The translations under genes were made by a program, and so were the position numbers. A stretch of 32,985 bases of DNA from Planctomycetota bacterium (GTDB taxonomy: Bacteria > Planctomycetota > UBA1135 > GCA-002686595): positions 1 through 32,985 of the forward strand of contig JAJDEV010000277.1 in assembly GCA_029259605.1 (NCBI GenBank). Direction: 5' to 3'. Numbering within the stretch: position 1 is the stretch's first letter; each line of letters opens with the position of its first letter. Below, in pieces: positions 32,205 through 32,985 of this stretch. The notes beneath the pieces were generated by a model, which saw only the letters and a program-made list of their open reading frames with translations, was not told where the DNA came from and searched no databases.

Positions 32205-32491
32205 ATGCTCCCCAAGAACCGCATTCCCCACCACCCGGGCGAGATCCTGCTCGAGAAATTCCTCGAGCCCCTCGGGATCACGCAGAAGGACTTCGCCAAG
32301 CACATCGGTGTTCCCATCCAGCGCGTCAACGAGATCGTTCGCGGACGGCGCGGCGTCTCGCCCGCGACCGCTTGGCTGTTCGCAGGCGCGCTCGGCACGA
32401 CGGCCGACTTCTGGATGAACTCCAGACGCAACACGATCTCGCGGTCAACCGGCCGAAGCGATCGGTGCGGCGGATCAAGGAGTCTGCGTGA
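32205..32491 (+). pseudogene. higA: HigA-like antitoxin (XRE family) with a one-base frameshift
   Basis: The first frame from ATG 32205 encodes IPHHPGEILLEKFLEPLGIT through TAWLFAGALGTTADFWMN, the helix-turn-helix DNA-binding domain of HigA antitoxins, including the typical HPGEIL start and QRVNEIVRGRR recognition helix. At about 32420 the expected next residues, QTQHDLAVNRPKRSVRRIKE, are found in the +1-shifted frame, ending at TGA 32491. Loss of one base before TCCAGACG explains this; restored, the protein would be about 95 residues, normal for the family. Immediately upstream, PSDVGLVDCHR in another frame resembles the C-terminal DVEIVDYHR of HigB toxins, but no toxin gene can be read. A real lesion or a sequencing error is possible. 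An antitoxin with an orphan or decayed toxin fits an old TA locus. Confidence 0.75.
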
Positions 32492-32985
32492 GGGGCCGGC
32501 CTCCCGAGTGCGCGCTCCCCTTCTGACGGCCGAAGCGACTCGATCCGCGCGCGGTCCACGCGCCGCCGCTTTGCACCGCCCATCCTCCCACGCTCGTCGC
32601 CGCGGGGAACGTAGCCGGCTTGATGCCAGGCATCGATCCGATATGAACTGACTGCATTGGTGTTGCGCCTCTCACCGCAGTTCTGGTCTCGCGCGGCAAC
32701 CGAAGCCGGTTGGAGTCGGACTTCCTCCGGACACGGCCCACCCAGGGCTCCGCGAAGAAAGATGCAAACCGAGCTTCAGCGCCCGCGGGCTGTCCGTACC
32801 TCGACTTGCGAACGGCCGAGGCGCGGAATGCGCGTCCAGCACAGCCGTCGAGCAACACCTAGCAGCCCGTGGTGAAACTCACGCCATCGTCGGAGGGTGA
32901 TGGATCCGTGCAGGCAAGGCGCGCTGACGACGCGTATTGGTGGAACCTCGGAGGAAGCGGAACGCAGGCAGCGCGGATCCAGCGC
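32492..32985. other. No gene recognised to the window end
   Basis: About 490 bases follow the higA remnant. Both strands carry open frames of up to about 125 codons, but their compositions (Arg, Ser, Pro, Ala rich) are those expected from random high-GC sequence, and none has a ribosome-binding site or recognisable motif. No repeat, tRNA arm or inverted repeat was seen. Confidence 0.5.

Noticed and set aside
32475..32858. A 127-codon minus-strand frame near the window end
   Set aside because: No ribosome-binding site, domain or natural composition; it overlaps the end of the higA remnant on the other strand.

Overview
The window looks like chromosomal DNA of a Planctomycetota-type bacterium. 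The basis is high GC, long secreted beta-propeller proteins built from FG-GAP/VCBS repeats with SPxxAQ-like signal peptides, a PKD-bearing protein, and a domain style typical of that phylum. This is inference from gene content; no taxonomic marker is present.

Layout. (1) 1-2543: end of an accessory segment, with a partial gene, a small HExxH (HERGH) protein and a coupled secreted propeller-like protein. (2) 2573-13490: a roughly 10.9-kb island bracketed by two identical 53-bp copies of the 3' part of a tRNA-Gly(CCC). Inside lie a small membrane protein, a decayed rve/D35E insertion sequence (IS copy 1), and a minus-strand gene row (about 10136 down to 4445). That row encodes, in order, a Cys-repeat protein, a DUF115/MptE-like Rossmann protein, a carboxypeptidase-regulatory-domain protein, an NfuA-like Fe-S carrier, an HEYEH metallopeptidase-like protein and a small secreted protein. 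An ISL3 element cuts off the 5' end of the row and abuts a second, intact rve/D35E IS (copy 2). A HepT/MntA (HEPN-MNT) pair sits at the right edge. (3) 13491-13930: an IS scrap and apparently empty DNA. (4) 13930-31859: an ordinary-looking high-GC block with an AraC regulator, a secreted amidohydrolase and a series of exported proteins. These are four FG-GAP/VCBS proteins, one of them with two PKD domains, a giant TolB/WD40-like propeller, and a LamG plus N,N-dimethylformamidase-like protein. (5) 31860-32985: a short Cys-rich ORF, a frameshifted higA-like antitoxin gene and apparently non-coding DNA.

How it works together. The right half is a surface/secretome neighbourhood; three of its genes share a promoter-like element (TWNCGG-like box, 16-17 bp spacer, TACGCT-like box). 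The left half is a tRNA-associated accumulation zone for mobile DNA. Its most unusual cargo is the Cys-repeat/Rossmann/NfuA/peptidase gene row, whose promoter and first codons have been lost to insertion elements. I find no integrase, CRISPR array, complete tRNA or rRNA.
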